Positions 63,533 to 64,000 of a stretch of DNA of 64,000 bases are shown here, in pieces. The notes beneath the pieces are model-generated. The model had not been told where the DNA came from, searched no databases, and saw nothing but the letters and a program-made list of their open reading frames with translations. The position numbers and the translations under genes are program-made. Each line of letters opens with the position of its first letter. The stretch's first letter is position 1. Source of the stretch: Synaphobranchus kaupii (lineage: Eukaryota > Chordata > Actinopteri > Anguilliformes > Synaphobranchidae); contig JAINUF010000028.1 in assembly GCA_029718625.1 (NCBI GenBank), forward strand, positions 122,501 through 186,500, written 5' to 3'.

Positions 63533-64000
63533 AGGGATGGGAATCGTTAGATTTTATTGATACCGATGCCATTATCGATTCCGCTTATCCATCCGATTCT
63601 TTATCAATTCCTTAAATATAATTTGCTCCCAGGCTATTAAAAGACCAACTATTACTATTGGGTGGTCATCTAAAATGGATTCAATGACACATTTATGAAG
63701 TATAAAGCATTCGTTTTTCATTCATATTTCTTAGTCATATCATGGAAAATATTTGTCTGCTATATTTATGCCTGCCCAAGTGGCAGAACATCCAATAAAA
63801 GTCTGAATTGTATAATTCTGTAAATTGAAATGGCATTATAAATGTCATTTGGCTTGATCAATACGAGTGCTTAAAAATATCAGACATCAAAGAAAATAAG
63901 AGACACCGGAAAATAATGAAAAAGGACACGAGAAGAGACGATAAATTATCAGTTTAACGTTATGTCAAATATTGTTGTTTAACCGCTGCTCTGTGATTGG
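63533..64000. mobile_element. Left end of a probable hAT element, cut by the window edge
   Basis: TAGGGATGGGAATCG at 63533 followed by GATACCGATGCCATTATCGA is the terminus and subterminal style of vertebrate hAT elements. The right end and target duplication would lie beyond the window, so the class is inferred from the terminus only. Confidence 0.5.

Overview
The window is vertebrate, almost certainly ray-finned fish, nuclear DNA. The evidence is intron-split vertebrate genes with GT-AG junctions, a canonical eukaryotic tRNA-Phe gene, several Tc1/mariner, hAT and piggyBac-type DNA transposons, a tRNA-derived SINE with the tail common in teleosts, and very dense micro- and minisatellites. I cannot name the species.

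Layout. 1-12991 is a satellite-like block made almost only of A and C on the + strand, ending in a 500-N assembly gap (12992-13491). 13621-22022 is a transposon graveyard: a piggyBac-like element with long inverted repeats, several Tc1/mariner elements (one with a broken transposase), a hAT nested inside a Tc1-like element, and a second hAT-like element that contains a Tc1 fragment and a SINE. 25115-51684 holds eight exons (2-9) of one glypican gene on the + strand. The best fit is gpc4: the exon sequences give 513 codons plus stop, exon 1 is not visible, and every junction keeps the reading frame. Its introns are filled with unrelated minisatellites of 16 to 48 bp units. 53239-53753 is another minisatellite downstream. 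58189-58261 is tRNA-Phe(GAA) on the minus strand. 59149-59772 is a first exon resembling hs6st2 (heparan-sulfate 6-O-sulfotransferase), interrupted by a frameshift and an in-frame stop. 61864-62540 and 63527-64000 are interspersed repeats.

How the genes relate. Glypican-4 is a GPI-anchored heparan-sulfate proteoglycan core protein, and HS6ST2 sulfates heparan sulfate chains in the Golgi. The same gene order and orientation (GPC4 followed downstream by HS6ST2) is known on the human X chromosome, which supports the gpc4 call. The most unusual observations are two intronic minisatellites whose units each look like a 3' splice site (about 100 copies in intron 2, about 125-130 copies in intron 8). 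The intron 8 array runs directly into the true exon 9 acceptor. There is also a duplicated 3' half of exon 2 that could be spliced in frame as a 20-residue cassette, and a pair of perfect consensus estrogen-response-element palindromes inside an interspersed repeat. All functional readings of these are inference.
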